Assembly (NCBI RefSeq): GCF_002102185.1
Contig: NZ_LQOW01000031.1
Span: 186,001-250,000 of the forward strand
DNA from: Mycobacterium fragae
GTDB lineage: Bacteria; Actinomycetota; Actinomycetes; Mycobacteriales; Mycobacteriaceae
Direction of reading: 5' to 3'
DNA: 64,000 bases
Position numbers and translations under genes: made by a program. Shown here in pieces: positions 8,070 through 16,879 of this stretch (positions are counted from its first letter, which is position 1; each line of letters starts with the position of its first letter). The notes beneath the pieces were generated by a model. It was not told where the DNA came from. It was given only the letters and a program-made list of their open reading frames with translations, and made no database searches.

Positions 8070-8908
8070 TGTGGCGGATGCGCGTACTGCACGCCACCGG
8101 CTACGCCTATCCGTCGCCGGTGACGGCCTCCTACAACGAAGCTCGCCTCACACCGCGGTCGGACTCCCGCCAAAACGTCATCCTCAACCGCGTCGAAACT
8201 GTGCCGGCCACACGGTCATACCGCTACGTCGACTACTGGGGCACGTTGGTGACGGCATTCGACCTGCACGCGCCGCACACCGAGCTGACCGTGACGTCCT
8301 CGTCGGTCGTTGAGACCGACCGACCGGAGCCGCCGACGGCGAAGCTCGATTGGGCCGAGCTGCACACCGAATCGGTCCTCGACCGTTTCGACGAGATGCT
8401 GCGCCCCACCGACTGCACCCCGGCAAGCAGACGTGTGGCGGCCGTGGGCAGGCGGATCACCAAGTATCACGAGCCTGTCGAAGCCGTGTATGCCGCGGCG
8501 CAGTGGGTACGCAGTGAACTGGACTACCTACCGGGTACCACCGGCGTCCACTCGTCCGGGCTGGACGCGCTGCGCGAGGGCAAGGGTGTCTGTCAGGATT
8601 TCGCGCATTTGACGCTAATCCTGTTGCGCAGCATGGGTATACCCGGGCGTTACGTATCGGGCTATTTGCAGCCAACTCGTGACGCGGGGATAGGGGACAC
8701 CCTCGACGGGCACAGTCATGCGTGGATTCAAGCCTGGACCGGCAGTTGGTGGGATGTCGATCCCACCAACGACAGCCAGATCACCGAGCAGTACATCAGC
8801 CTGGGCGTCGGCAGAGACTACGGCGACGTGTCCCCGTTGAAAGGGATTTACTCCGGGCAAGGCGCCACCGACCTGGACGTCGTCGTCGAAATCACCCGAT
8901 TGGCGTAG
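8069..8908 (+). CDS. Transglutaminase-like cysteine protease family protein
   Basis: The 279-residue protein has the same length as Rv2409c. The ATG at 8069 shares a base with the alpha-E stop (TGATG), which decides the start over longer upstream options. The N-terminal region (YAYPSPVTASYNEARLTPR) is the bacterial transglutaminase-like N domain. The catalytic core contains EGKGVCQDFAHLTLILLRSMG with the nucleophilic Cys, then GHSHAWIQAW with the His and WWDVDPTND with the Asp. It probably hydrolyses or forms amide bonds in the pathway shared with its two upstream neighbours. No signal peptide is visible, so it is probably cytosolic. Confidence 0.9.
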   Translation: MWRMRVLHATGYAYPSPVTASYNEARLTPRSDSRQNVILNRVETVPATRSYRYVDYWGTLVTAFDLHAPHTELTVTSSSVVETDRPEPPTAKLDWAELHTESVLDRFDEMLRPTDCTPASRRVAAVGRRITKYHEPVEAVYAAAQWVRSELDYLPGTTGVHSSGLDALREGKGVCQDFAHLTLILLRSMGIPGRYVSGYLQPTRDAGIGDTLDGHSHAWIQAWTGSWWDVDPTNDSQITEQYISLGVGRDYGDVSPLKGIYSGQGATDLDVVVEITRLA

Positions 8909-8912
8909 GGCG

Positions 8913-9593
8913 TTGACCGAGCGACCGCGTTGGCAAAGTGGATCGCCGTTGGCCTCGGTGGCCTCGGCCTGCCTGGCGTTGCTTATCGGTGGCGTGGCGA
9001 TCGGAGTCGCGCTCGGCGGTGTGATGCCGTTGCCGTACGGGCCGGTCGCCCCGATCCAGCATTACGTTCGCGCCGAGCCGGTTGCGGTACAGGTGATCGC
9101 CGTCGCCGTGTTCGGATCGGCGGTGCTGCTGGCCGTCTACGTGGCAATGGCCGGCGCGCGCCTGCGGCAGCTCGGAGTAACCGCCCCGGCGGCGATGGTC
9201 GCGCTGACCGGCGGCATCTTGGCGGCCGGCGCCCTGGGTCTGACGGGTTTGGTGGCCTGGCCGCTGTCCTGGCCGGAAATCAGCGCCGACACCGCGTTGG
9301 TTCGCGCGTTGTATCTCCTGGTGTTTTTGGTCGGCGGTCCTGCGCATATCGTCGCCCTCGGCCTGCTGGTCGGCGGCATGGCGCTGCCGGGCCTGACCCT
9401 CGGGCTGCTGCCGCGACCACTGGCCTGGATCGGACTGGGGATCGCCGCGCTCGCCGAGCTGACGACGCTGGTGCTGATCTGGCCGGCGCTGGGCGTGATC
9501 CTGCCAGTCGCACGGGTTTCGGCACTGGTGTGGCTGCTGGTGGCCGGTGGGCTACTGCCGCTGCGCCGGCCCGATCCTCACGTGCGCGGCTGA
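8913..9593 (+). CDS. Integral membrane protein of unknown function
   Basis: The frame encodes 226 residues starting with TTG at 8913, four bases after the transglutaminase stop, so it is likely the last gene of that operon. About six hydrophobic segments are visible (for example ACLALLIGGVAIGVALGGVM, VIAVAVFGSAVLLAVYVAMA and LVALLIW-like stretches near 160-220). No catalytic motif or named domain is recognised. It ends in a convergent 16-base overlap with the metallo-hydrolase gene. The TTG start is the least certain point; the hydrophobic periodicity and codon use support translation. Confidence 0.65.
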   Translation: MTERPRWQSGSPLASVASACLALLIGGVAIGVALGGVMPLPYGPVAPIQHYVRAEPVAVQVIAVAVFGSAVLLAVYVAMAGARLRQLGVTAPAAMVALTGGILAAGALGLTGLVAWPLSWPEISADTALVRALYLLVFLVGGPAHIVALGLLVGGMALPGLTLGLLPRPLAWIGLGIAALAELTTLVLIWPALGVILPVARVSALVWLLVAGGLLPLRRPDPHVRG

Positions 9594-10420
9594 ATCTGCA
9601 CTCGGTGCAGGTCATCGCCGAGTTCGATGTGCCCGTCGAACTCCGACGCGGCCAACGCTCGCCACTGTTCCTCCTGACCGGGCGCGATGCCGGGCACGTA
9701 GTGGGTCAGCACCAGAGTGCCGACCCCGGCGCGTTTCGCGGTAGCGGCCGCTTGCTGCACCGAGGAGTGGTAGTCGCAGATGTCCTTGATCCGCTGCTGC
9801 GGAAGCAGGGACACCAGATCCTTGCGAATCACGGTGTGCACCAACGCGTCTGCTCGCCTGGCCAGCTCGTCGAGGCTCTCGCACGGCACAGTGTCGCCGG
9901 CCAGCACGACGGACGCGCCGCCCGATTCGATCCGAAACCCGATCGTCGGGGCCACCGGCCGGTGATCCGTGGGTGCGACGCGGATCGCCACGCCGTCGTG
10001 ATCCCACACCGGGCCCTCGGTGTATTCCTGCACGTTGACAGGCGGTGGAGCGTCGAGATCGTCGTGGTGGGCGATGCGGTAGCCGATGTCGGGGCCGAAG
10101 GCCTTCAGCATCGCGTCGACCACATCCGCGGTGCCCGGTGGCCCGATGATCGGCAGCGGCACCGGGTCGGGTACGAACGTGGTGACCCAGCGGGTGATGA
10201 GGACGTCGCCCAGATCGGCAATGTGGTCGCTGTGCAGGTGGGTGAGCAGCAGTGCCGATAAAGCGTTGGCGCCGACGCCGATTGCCGCCGCGCGCTGCAG
10301 CACGCCGCGTCCGCAGTCCACCAGAAAAGCCTCGCCGCCGGCACGCACCAGGGTGGCCGGCCCGGCCCGGTTCGGGTCCGGGATGGGGCTTCCCGTGCCG
10401 AGCAGCGTGATGTCGATCAT
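9578..10420 (-). CDS. Metallo-beta-lactamase fold hydrolase (ribonuclease Z/arylsulfatase-like)
   Basis: The 280-residue protein matches the Rv2407 family. The N-terminus MIDITLLGTGSPIPDPNRAG and the zinc motif HLHSDH at residues 61-66 define an RNase Z/arylsulfatase-type metallo-beta-lactamase fold. Further metal ligands are probably in VAPTDHRP and the late VLTHYVPG. Members either process tRNA 3' ends or cleave sulfate and phosphate esters; the sequence alone does not choose between them. The ATG at 10420 is preferred to the in-frame ATG at 10441 or longer extensions, which would run into the divergent CBS gene. It is divergently transcribed from that gene. Confidence 0.85.
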   Translation of the reverse strand: MIDITLLGTGSPIPDPNRAGPATLVRAGGEAFLVDCGRGVLQRAAAIGVGANALSALLLTHLHSDHIADLGDVLITRWVTTFVPDPVPLPIIGPPGTADVVDAMLKAFGPDIGYRIAHHDDLDAPPPVNVQEYTEGPVWDHDGVAIRVAPTDHRPVAPTIGFRIESGGASVVLAGDTVPCESLDELARRADALVHTVIRKDLVSLLPQQRIKDICDYHSSVQQAAATAKRAGVGTLVLTHYVPGIAPGQEEQWRALAASEFDGHIELGDDLHRVQIQPRT

Positions 10421-10648
10421 GGCCCCAGATATTGCATACATCTCGCCCGCGCGCCATCGGATTCGCCGGATCTGCTGTGTCGCAAGGCGTTCGGCCGTTG
10501 TCGACCTATACCGAACCTCGACGCGCCCGACAACCGGTTCATCGGGGCATCGCACCGGGCCAGGTATCGATTTGGGTTGGCAGCTTCCACGTTGCGCGAG
10601 TACGCCGTAGCCTGGTGTGAAGCAGATCACTACCGGCGGGAGGCTTGG

Positions 10649-11077
10649 ATGCGGATTCGGGACGTGTTGCGGAACAAGGGCGCCGCGGTAGTGACGATCA
10701 ATCCCGATGCCACGGTTACCGAACTGCTCGCCGGCATGGCCGAGCGCAATATCGGCGCGATGGTGGTGCTCGGGCCGAACGGTGTAGAGGGCATCGTCTC
10801 CGAGCGCGATGTGGTACGTGAGCTGCACACCCATGGGGCGCGCGTGCTCGCTGCGCCGGTCTCGAAGATCATGACCACGGTGGTTGCCACCTGTAGCAAG
10901 GCCGACACGGTCGACGCCATCAGCGCGCTGATGACCGAAAACCGGGTGCGGCACGTACCGGTGATGGAAAACGGCGAGCTGGTCGGCATCGTCAGCATCG
11001 GCGACGTGGTGAAGAGCCGGATCGACGAGCTGGAAGCCGAGCACGCCCAGCTGCAGTCCTACATCACCCAGGGCTGA
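10649..11077 (+). CDS. CBS domain protein
   Basis: The 142-residue protein has the same length as Rv2406c. It consists of two CBS motifs in tandem: DVLRNKGAAVVTINPDATVT with GIVSERDVVREL, then VSKIMTTVVATC with GIVSIGDVVKSR. Paired CBS motifs bind adenine nucleotides and regulate partner proteins. The ATG at 10649 is preceded by GGGAGG at 10638-10643, which favours it over the longer frame. It ends two bases before the stop of the convergent PemK-like gene. No partner is evident from context. Confidence 0.88.
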   Translation: MRIRDVLRNKGAAVVTINPDATVTELLAGMAERNIGAMVVLGPNGVEGIVSERDVVRELHTHGARVLAAPVSKIMTTVVATCSKADTVDAISALMTENRVRHVPVMENGELVGIVSIGDVVKSRIDELEAEHAQLQSYITQG

Positions 11078-11079
11078 GC

Positions 11080-11667
11080 TCAGCTCCAGGAGTAGTCGGC
11101 CCGCAACCGGGCGGCCACGATGTCGAAGACGTCGCGCCGCAGGATCGCGCCCTCGCGACGGATACCCTCCTCGGGCACATCGAGCACCCGGTCGAGTCGG
11201 ACCCAGCATTCTCCGCCGTCCGCAGCCCAGCTACCGCTGCCGATGCCCACCCAATCCCGGTCGGCGGCGTGCTTTTCCTGACTGGACATCATCAGCCCGA
11301 GCAAGGTGTGGCGGTCACGACCCACGACCAGTACCGGCCGGTCCTCGCCACGGGTCGGGTCGTCCTCGTGGACCAACCATGTCCACACGACCTCGCCGGG
11401 ATCGGCCGGACCATCCAGGTTGGGGCAGTAAACGAGCTTGCGGGCGCGGTACGCCGTGGGCGCACTGCGGTTGGTCACCGGCCGGCCGGCGGTGATCTCG
11501 GCCGGCGGTTCGGACGGGCCACCGGCGATCACGTCCATCCCGATCTTGATGCCGCGCTGAATGGCAGGGGAGTTCTGCAGCTGGCGGATCAGTTTGGGAA
11601 CCTCCGAGGACGTCACGTACACCAAATCCTCTGCGAATCGCTGCAACGTCCTCCACCCTGACGCCAT
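11080..11667 (-). CDS. PemK/MazF-fold family protein (Rv2405-like)
   Basis: The 195-residue protein begins MASGWRTLQRFAEDLVYVTS and carries a C-terminal PemK/MazF-like region (VVWTWLVHEDDPTRGEDRPVLVVGRDRHTLLGL split over residues about 105-140, with GDRPVLVVG as the key sheet). MazF-fold toxins are mRNA interferases. This family is larger than classical MazF, has no adjacent antitoxin and is conserved in mycobacteria, so a housekeeping role is as likely as a toxin role. ATG 11667 is chosen because the longer frame would overlap the lepA leader. It diverges from lepA with about 100 bases between them. Confidence 0.75.
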   Translation of the reverse strand: MASGWRTLQRFAEDLVYVTSSEVPKLIRQLQNSPAIQRGIKIGMDVIAGGPSEPPAEITAGRPVTNRSAPTAYRARKLVYCPNLDGPADPGEVVWTWLVHEDDPTRGEDRPVLVVGRDRHTLLGLMMSSQEKHAADRDWVGIGSGSWAADGGECWVRLDRVLDVPEEGIRREGAILRRDVFDIVAARLRADYSWS

Positions 11668-11754
11668 GTTCGCAGCATAAGACGACCCGGCACGATTGTG
11701 TTCCGCCGACGCTGCCTCGATACCCTTGATGTGCCCGCGCGCCACCCGTCGACC

Positions 11755-11768
11755 AGGAGATTCTCATC
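11755..11768 (+). promoter_or_regulatory. lepA ribosome binding site with ATC start
   Basis: AGGAG (11755-11759) is followed by six bases and then ATC (11766-11768), which begins the conserved ISSFADQTFTAPAQ. An ATT at 11760 is in frame but directly abuts the Shine-Dalgarno sequence, so it is a poorer candidate. The site fixes the likely start of lepA. Confidence 0.55.
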
Positions 11769-13595
11769 AGCAGTTTCGCCGACCAAACCTTCACCGCGCC
11801 GGCGCAGATTCGCAATTTCTGCATCATCGCCCACATCGACCACGGCAAATCCACGCTGGCGGATCGGATGCTGCAGCTCACCGGTGTGGTCGATGAGCGT
11901 TCGATGCGGGCTCAGTACCTGGACCGGATGGATATCGAGCGGGAGCGCGGCATCACGATCAAGGCGCAGAATGTGCGGCTGCCCTGGCGGGACAACGTTT
12001 TGCACCTGATCGACACCCCGGGACACGTCGACTTCACCTACGAGGTGTCCCGGGCGCTCGCGGCCTGCGAGGGCGCCGTGCTGCTGGTGGACGCCGCGCA
12101 GGGCATCGAAGCCCAGACACTGGCCAACCTCTACCTGGCACTGGACCGCGACCTGGTGATCATCCCGGTGCTCAACAAGATCGACCTGCCCGCCGCCGAC
12201 CCCGATCGTTACGCCGGTGAGATCGCGCACATCATCGGCTGCGAGCCCGACGACGTGCTGCGGGTGTCCGGCAAGACCGGCGAAGGCGTACCCGAATTGC
12301 TTGACGCCGTCGTCAAGCAGATTCCGCCGCCGCAGGGCGACGCCGAGGCCCCCACCCGCGCAATGATTTTCGACTCGGTCTACGACATCTACCGCGGTGT
12401 GGTGACCTACGTGCGAGTGGTCGACGGCAAGATCACCCCGCGCGAGAAGATCGCGATGATGTCCACCGGCGCGACTCACGAGCTGCTCGAGGTGGGCATC
12501 GTCTCACCCGAGCCGAAGGCCACCGCCGGACTCGGCGTGGGCGAGGTGGGCTATCTGATCACCGGTGTCAAAGACGTCCGTCAGTCCAAAGTGGGCGACA
12601 CCGTCACGACCGCGCGCCACGGCGCCACCCAACCGCTGACCGGCTACCGCGAACCCAAACCGATGGTGTACTCGGGGCTGTATCCCGTCGACGGCTCCGA
12701 CTACCCGAGCCTGCGCGACGCGCTGGAGCGGCTGCAGCTCAACGACGCCGCGCTCACCTACGAACCGGAGACCTCGGTGGCGCTGGGATTCGGATTCCGG
12801 TGCGGCTTCTTGGGCCTGCTGCACATGGAAATCTCCCGCGAGCGCCTGGAGCGCGAATTCGACCTCGACCTGATTTCGACCTCACCGAACGTGGTCTACC
12901 GGGTGATCAAAGACGACGGAACCGAGGTCCGCGTGACCAACCCGTCCGACTGGCCGTCGGGCAAGATCGCCACCGTCTACGAGCCCGTGGTCAAAACCAC
13001 GATCATCGCGCCCAGCGAATTCATCGGAACGATCATGGAACTCTGCCAATCCCGACGCGGCGAGCTCGGCGGCATGGACTACCTGTCACCCGAGCGGGTG
13101 GAGTTGCGCTACACGATGCCGCTAGGCGAGATCATCTTCGACTTCTTCGACTCGCTGAAATCGCGCACCCGCGGTTACGCCAGCCTCGACTACGAGGAAG
13201 CCGGCGAGCAGGAGGCCCAACTCGTCAAGGTGGACATCCTGCTGCAGGGCGAGGCAGTCGACGCATTCAGCGCAATCGTGCACAAGGATGCGGCGGCGGC
13301 ATACGGCAACAAGATGACCACCAAACTCAAAGAGCTCATTCCGCGTCAGCAGTTCGAGGTGCCCGTGCAGGCGGCGATCGGGTCCAAAATCATTGCGCGG
13401 GAAAACATCCGGGCAATCCGCAAGGACGTGCTGTCGAAGTGCTACGGCGGTGACATCACCCGCAAGCGAAAGCTGCTGGAGAAGCAGAAGGAAGGCAAGA
13501 AGCGGATGAAGACCATTGGTCGGGTCGACGTGCCGCAGGAGGCCTTCGTCGCTGCGCTGTCCGCGGACGCGGCCGGCGACAAGGCCAAGAAATAG
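11766..13595 (+). CDS. lepA: Elongation factor 4 (LepA), probable non-canonical ATC start
   Basis: LepA is a ribosomal GTPase that back-translocates tRNAs. From the ATC at 11766 the protein has 610 codons including the stop, with G1 HIDHGKST at residues 23-30, G3 DTPGHVD, G4 NKID and the basic C-terminal LepA domain ending in KRKLLEKQKEGKKRMK. No ATG, GTG or TTG lies in frame between the upstream stop near 11729 and the ATG at 11868, and starting at 11868 would delete the P-loop. AGGAG at 11755-11759 stands six bases before ATC 11766, the ideal spacing. An upstream start in another frame with a frameshift, as hinted by the longer M. tuberculosis annotation, is the alternative. Confidence 0.93.
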   Translation: MSSFADQTFTAPAQIRNFCIIAHIDHGKSTLADRMLQLTGVVDERSMRAQYLDRMDIERERGITIKAQNVRLPWRDNVLHLIDTPGHVDFTYEVSRALAACEGAVLLVDAAQGIEAQTLANLYLALDRDLVIIPVLNKIDLPAADPDRYAGEIAHIIGCEPDDVLRVSGKTGEGVPELLDAVVKQIPPPQGDAEAPTRAMIFDSVYDIYRGVVTYVRVVDGKITPREKIAMMSTGATHELLEVGIVSPEPKATAGLGVGEVGYLITGVKDVRQSKVGDTVTTARHGATQPLTGYREPKPMVYSGLYPVDGSDYPSLRDALERLQLNDAALTYEPETSVALGFGFRCGFLGLLHMEISRERLEREFDLDLISTSPNVVYRVIKDDGTEVRVTNPSDWPSGKIATVYEPVVKTTIIAPSEFIGTIMELCQSRRGELGGMDYLSPERVELRYTMPLGEIIFDFFDSLKSRTRGYASLDYEEAGEQEAQLVKVDILLQGEAVDAFSAIVHKDAAAAYGNKMTTKLKELIPRQQFEVPVQAAIGSKIIARENIRAIRKDVLSKCYGGDITRKRKLLEKQKEGKKRMKTIGRVDVPQEAFVAALSADAAGDKAKK

Positions 13596-13634
13596 CCGCA
13601 ATCGCTGCGCAACGGGCGCCGGTAGGGTCCAGTC

Positions 13635-14366
13635 ATGCCCATCGGACGCGTCGTGGTCGCGCTGGCGACGCTGCTGCTGGCGACGGGGTGCACGCGCGTC
13701 ACTGACGGCGCCGCCCGCCCGGCGCCGGGGATGGCGCCGCGCCCGCTTAGCGGGCAAGCCGTCAACCGGGTGCTTCTCGACGATGGCGAGCTGTCGAAAA
13801 TGCTGGATCAGCCCTTCAAAACCGATCCCGATTCGCCGCCGCGTTTTGGTGGCATCGAACTGCTAACGGACGGCAGCGCCTCGCCCCGCGAGTGCGCTGC
13901 GGCCGCGGAAGAGCTGCCGAAAAGCGTCTTCCAGGGTTCTCGTGTGCGCCAAGTCGCCAAGGAGAGTTGGTGGAACGCGGCCCCTTACGACGAGAACCCA
14001 CGGGTGATCAGCGTCCACGAGGCTGTGGTCGCATTGCCCACCGCCGCGGCCGCCGACCCGCTTTTCGCCAAGTTCACCGAGCAGTGGCGGCAGTGCGACG
14101 GCACGACGGTCTCCATGAATGACGGCTACTTCACGATGGCTATCTCCGATGTCAGCGACGCCAATTCCGTTGTCGCCGCCGCCGTTGGAGTCCACGGTTC
14201 GACGACGGTCCCGAACGCTCATGCCGTCGGGGTGCGGGTGAACTGCCTCGTCGAAGTCCGCGTCGCCTTCTTCGGCCTCGAGCCCGGCAGCACAGCGGAC
14301 GCCGACAAGACCGTCGCCGTCAACATCGCCCATCGGATGATGGACAAGATCAGCGAATCGAGCTGA
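13635..14366 (+). CDS. lppR: Lipoprotein LppR-like
   Basis: The 243-residue protein begins MPIGRVVVALATLLLATGC: a short basic end, a hydrophobic core and a lipobox (LATGC) with Cys at residue 19, so it is exported and lipid-anchored. The rest is a sensor-domain-like fold with two widely spaced Cys (VALLDG... to CAAAAEELP and WRQCDG, later VNCLVE). It lies directly after lepA, as LppR (Rv2403c) does in M. tuberculosis, with similar length. The function is unknown; the fold resembles extracytoplasmic sensor domains such as those of PknH. Confidence 0.8.
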   Translation: MPIGRVVVALATLLLATGCTRVTDGAARPAPGMAPRPLSGQAVNRVLLDDGELSKMLDQPFKTDPDSPPRFGGIELLTDGSASPRECAAAAEELPKSVFQGSRVRQVAKESWWNAAPYDENPRVISVHEAVVALPTAAAADPLFAKFTEQWRQCDGTTVSMNDGYFTMAISDVSDANSVVAAAVGVHGSTTVPNAHAVGVRVNCLVEVRVAFFGLEPGSTADADKTVAVNIAHRMMDKISESS

Positions 14367-14453
14367 ACGCTGGGTGCCGTCGAGTGTGGGGGATATGGAC
14401 GTGATTTCGTCGATTGGCGACCACAACCCACACAGTCGGCGCGTGAACGCCGG

Positions 14454-16457
14454 CTACATCGGCGCGTTGGCGGGCTGGAACACCCCGGTGCTGTCGGCCT
14501 CCTCCTCGGCCCGGATCACGTGCACCACAGCGTTGATCAGCGCCAGGTGGGTGAAGGCCTGCGGGAAGTTGCCGAGGTGTCGGCCGGTGCGCGGCTCGAT
14601 CTCCTCGGCGTAGAGGTGCAGCGGGCTGGCGAACGACAGCAGCCGCTCACACAGATGTTTGGCGCGGCTGACCTCACCGATCTCCACCAGCGCCGCCACC
14701 AGCCAGAACGAGCAGATGGTGAACGTGCCCTCCTCGCCGACCAGCCCGTCGTCGGTCTCCTCGACGCGGTAGCGCAGCACCAGGCCGCCCTCGGTGAGTT
14801 CGTCGGCGATGGCCAGCACCGTCGCGCGCACCCGCGGGTCTTCCGGCGGCAGAAACCGGTTCAGCACCGCCAACAGCACCGAGGCGTCCAACGCATCCGA
14901 GCCGTACCGCTGGGTCAGCACGCCGCGCGAGTTCACTCCGTTCTTCAGGATGTCGGCCTTGATCTCCTCGGCGACGGCCCGCCACTGCTGGGCGTAGCTC
15001 TTCTCGCCCTGCCGCTCGGCCAGCTTGGCGCCGCGATCGACCGCCACCCAGCAGGCCACCTTCGACGAGGTGAAGTGTTGGGGCTCGCCGCGCACCTCCC
15101 AGATGCCGCGGTCGGGCTCACGCCAGTGCGTGATCGCCTCTTCCACCTGCGCCTTCAGCACCGGCCACAGCGTCTCTGGGATCTGCTCACGCGACTTGGC
15201 ATGCAGGTAGAACGAGTCCAGGATGCTGCCCCAGATGTCGTGCTGGTCCTGGTTGTAGGCGCCGTTACCGATCCGCACCGGGCGGGCGTGGTCGTAGCCG
15301 GACAGATGGTGCAGTTGGTCTTCGACCAGGCTGCGTTCGCCGCCCACGCCGTACATCACCTGCAGCGGATGGCGTTCATCGTTGTTGGCGCCGGACACGT
15401 CGGCGATGAACGCGAAGAAATCGTCGGCCTCGCGGTCCAGACCCAACGTGTAGAGCCCCCATAACGCGAACGTCGAGTCGCGAACCCAGGCGTAGCGGTA
15501 GTCCCAGTTGCGTTCGCCCTGCGGCGTCTCCGGCAGCGACGTGGTGCTGGCCGCCAGCAGCGCGCCGGTGGGCGAATACGTCAAACCCTTCAGCGTCAGC
15601 GCGCTGCGCTGCAGATAGGACCGCCACGGGTGGTCGGGGAAGTTGCCGATGTTGATCCATTGCCGCCAGCACTCCGTCGTCTGCCACATCTTGTCGGCGG
15701 CTTCGGCATAGGTCTGCGGCGCCGGGTGCTTGGACCAACTCAGCGCGACGAACACGTCGTCGCCCTCTTTCAACCGGGTGCGGGCCCGGGCCTCGCGGCC
15801 CTCGATGCCGATCCGCAGGTTCGTCGTCAGTCGCAGCGCCGGGTGGTCGTCGGAATCGTTCTTGGCCCGCGCGACGGCCTCGCCGTAGGCGTTTGCCGAG
15901 TATTCCCAGGTGGCGCCGATCCGGTGATAGTCGAAGGCGGGCTCGCAGCTCATCATCAGCTCGACTGTGCCGCTGACGCAGCGCACTGTGCGCAGCAGGA
16001 TGTGCTCGGCGTCCCAGTCCATCGGGGTGCGGCGATGCGTCCGCGACCGGCGCTCGATGTCGTGCCAGGGGCCCATCACCAGCGCGTCGCGCACGATCAT
16101 CCAGCCGGTGTGGGTTTGCCAGGTGGTCTCCATGATCAGGCTGCCCGGCAGGTAGCGGCGTGCCGAGGGCACCGACACTCCATAGGGGCCAAGCCGGAAA
16201 TGGCCGGCGCTGCGGTCCAGGATCGCGCCGAACACGCTGGGCGAGTCCGGCCGGGGCACACACATCCACTCCACCGAGCCGGCGGGGGAGATCAGGCACG
16301 TCGTCTCGCAGTCGGAGAGAAACGCGTAGTCGGCGATCGGCGGGAAGGGGTTGCGCAGTAGCCCGCTCGCCGGAAACGGCACCGGGGACGTGACGCTGAA
16401 GGGCTTGGACTCAGCCTGTTCGGCGGCGTCGTCGGCAGGCTGAGCTTGCACGACCAT
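14454..16457 (-). CDS. Glycoside hydrolase family 15 protein, mycobacterial trehalase type
   Basis: The 667-residue protein matches Rv2402 (about 642 residues), whose orthologue in M. smegmatis was characterised as a GH15 trehalase splitting trehalose into two glucoses. The N-terminal domain contains IADYAFLSDCETTCLISPAG and GSVEWMCVPRPDSPSVF. The (alpha/alpha)6 barrel shows NWDYRYAWVRDSTFALWGLY and SGYDHARPVRIGNGAYNQDQ, typical of GH15. No signal peptide is present, so it is cytosolic. It converges on lppR with an 87-base gap and diverges from the small membrane genes at 16556. Confidence 0.88.
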   Translation of the reverse strand: MVVQAQPADDAAEQAESKPFSVTSPVPFPASGLLRNPFPPIADYAFLSDCETTCLISPAGSVEWMCVPRPDSPSVFGAILDRSAGHFRLGPYGVSVPSARRYLPGSLIMETTWQTHTGWMIVRDALVMGPWHDIERRSRTHRRTPMDWDAEHILLRTVRCVSGTVELMMSCEPAFDYHRIGATWEYSANAYGEAVARAKNDSDDHPALRLTTNLRIGIEGREARARTRLKEGDDVFVALSWSKHPAPQTYAEAADKMWQTTECWRQWINIGNFPDHPWRSYLQRSALTLKGLTYSPTGALLAASTTSLPETPQGERNWDYRYAWVRDSTFALWGLYTLGLDREADDFFAFIADVSGANNDERHPLQVMYGVGGERSLVEDQLHHLSGYDHARPVRIGNGAYNQDQHDIWGSILDSFYLHAKSREQIPETLWPVLKAQVEEAITHWREPDRGIWEVRGEPQHFTSSKVACWVAVDRGAKLAERQGEKSYAQQWRAVAEEIKADILKNGVNSRGVLTQRYGSDALDASVLLAVLNRFLPPEDPRVRATVLAIADELTEGGLVLRYRVEETDDGLVGEEGTFTICSFWLVAALVEIGEVSRAKHLCERLLSFASPLHLYAEEIEPRTGRHLGNFPQAFTHLALINAVVHVIRAEEEADSTGVFQPANAPM

Positions 16458-16555
16458 GCCGACATCATCATCCGCTGACCTGCCCGGCGTCTACTCACGG
16501 CGGGGCGTGTTCGGCCGGCGTTGGCTTCGCTGGCCGCGCGGAATAGGGTGAGCCG

Positions 16556-16759
16556 GTGAACGGGATCCTCAGCTGGTGGGACGGCGTGGAGCTATGGCTG
16601 TCCGGGCTGGGGTTCGTTCTGCAGACCATTGTCGTGATGCCCGCCGTGCTGGCGCTGGCCTACCTCATCGCGGTCGTGCTGGACGCTCTGCTGGGCCAAG
16701 GTATCCGGCTGCTGCGGCGGGTCCGCGGCACCCGCGACACCCCCGAAGCCCCCGGATGA
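16556..16759 (+). CDS. Small membrane protein (Rv2401A-like)
   Basis: The frame starts with GTG 16556 and encodes 67 residues: a short N-terminal amphipathic part (WWDGVELWLSGLGF), one long hydrophobic helix (IVVMPAVLALAYLIAVVL) and a basic cytoplasmic tail (RLLRRVRGTRD). M. tuberculosis has a 67-residue membrane protein at the equivalent place. Its stop overlaps the start of the next tiny gene (ATGA), so both are co-translated. The function is unknown. Confidence 0.7.
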   Translation: MNGILSWWDGVELWLSGLGFVLQTIVVMPAVLALAYLIAVVLDALLGQGIRLLRRVRGTRDTPEAPG

Positions 16760-16842
16760 GCGGCATGCCCCGATCGCAGGTCACCTTCGTGCTGGTGATC
16801 CTGGTGGTGCTGGTCATCGTCGCTTGGTTGCTGACTCGCTGA
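16756..16842 (+). CDS. Single-helix membrane microprotein (28 residues)
   Basis: ATG 16756 overlaps the stop of the preceding membrane protein (ATGA) and opens 28 codons. Almost the whole peptide is one transmembrane helix (VTFVLVILVVLVIVAWLLT) with a polar, basic N-terminus. The coupling and the perfect helix suggest a genuine microprotein acting with its 67-residue neighbour in the membrane. No family is recognised. Confidence 0.55.
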   Translation: MSGMPRSQVTFVLVILVVLVIVAWLLTR

Positions 16843-16879
16843 GGCGGTCCGCTCGGGCTGTCGATTCGGGCGATTCTGT

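Noticed and set aside
10421..11209. N-terminal extension of the metallo-hydrolase to 543 residues
   Set aside because: It would lie antisense across the CBS gene and has no domain; ATG 10420 gives the family start.
11080..11667. PemK-like gene as part of a toxin-antitoxin pair with the CBS gene
   Set aside because: The two genes converge, the CBS protein is not an antitoxin type, and both are conserved separately in mycobacteria.
11868..13595. lepA starting at ATG 11868
   Set aside because: It would remove the P-loop HIDHGKST that is encoded in frame upstream, giving a non-functional GTPase.
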